Source: an uncultured Selenomonadales bacterium (GTDB taxonomy: Bacteria; Bacillota; Negativicutes; Selenomonadales; Selenomonadaceae). From it: 64,000 nt of DNA. The position numbers and the translations under genes were made by a program. How positions within the stretch are numbered: position 1 is the first letter of the stretch; each line of letters starts with the position of its first letter. This document shows, in pieces, positions 63,918 to 64,000 of this stretch. The notes under the pieces were generated by a model. That model had not been told where the DNA came from and made no database searches. It saw only the letters and a list, made by a program, of their open reading frames with translations. The stretch is from positions 21,252 through 85,251 of the forward strand of contig OMYB01000010.1 in assembly GCA_900315155.1 (NCBI GenBank). Direction: 5' to 3'.

Positions 63918-64000
63918 TGATTTTGTCCACGATTTGCTCGCACCTTTTGCCGAAATCTGCTCTCTGCTTTTGTCCTATGATGGTCCGAAAATTGGCACCT

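Overview
The window looks like a chromosome segment of a Gram-negative-walled Firmicute (class Negativicutes, probably Selenomonadaceae such as Mitsuokella or Selenomonas). The evidence is a Firmicute-type gene order (glyQS, dnaG, rpoD, trmK, nif3), a glycine T-box, strong A-type promoters and GC-rich codon use, together with outer-membrane genes (an LptA/OstA-like protein, a Wza-like exporter, heptose genes). The genus is inference.

Region 1 (1-16978) is housekeeping. It holds a T-box leader with glyQ-glyS, a convergent lptA-like gene, dgt-like, dnaG, rpoD, tRNA-Asn, trmK, nif3, a YitT-type membrane protein, leuS behind a possible attenuator, an HD-GYP protein, tadA and a UDP-sugar epimerase. 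Region 2 (16979-31350) starts the surface-glycan genes: a Wza-like exporter, a Wzz-like chain-length protein, a CapD/FlaA1-type dehydratase, and then a NeuD-like acetyltransferase followed by a four-gene operon (PIG-L deacetylase, phosphoglycosyl transferase, PLP decarboxylase, ATP-grasp ligase). Three Rpn-type PD-(D/E)XK nuclease genes and a DUF559 nuclease gene lie between these units, in DNA full of short palindromic repeats. Region 3 (31376-35560) is a small accessory island. It has a phage-type replication protein pair, three small unknown genes (two share a C-terminal domain), and a DUF1659/DUF2922/YvrJ trio.

Region 4 (35564-62797) is a large glycan locus. It carries epimerases and glycosyltransferases, the FnlA-FnlB-FnlC set for UDP-N-acetyl-L-fucosamine, heptose genes (hldA-like, gmhA, a GT9 transferase), a candidate polymerase, ManB and ManC, a pyruvyl transferase, two closely related flippases flanking a FrhB-like/TPP-enzyme/SDR cassette, and an AlgI/AlgJ-type O-acylation pair. 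Several glycan genes (36.5-37.8 kb, 44.5-47.8 kb) are much more AT-rich than the housekeeping genes, as expected for exchanged surface loci. Region 5 (62798-64000) has more repeats and a fourth Rpn-like gene.

The most interesting signal is that all three long G/C homopolymers noticed lie in glycan genes. A C10 lies inside a glycosyltransferase gene. A G9 sits exactly at the frameshift of a FrhB-like gene. Another G9 lies in the spacer between the -35 and -10 boxes of the O-acylation operon promoter. Together they suggest a phase-variable surface glycan. A second theme is a family of palindromic repeats. They lie beside all four Rpn-type genes, inside a terminator loop, in frame inside the phosphomannomutase gene, and over the 3' end of tadA.
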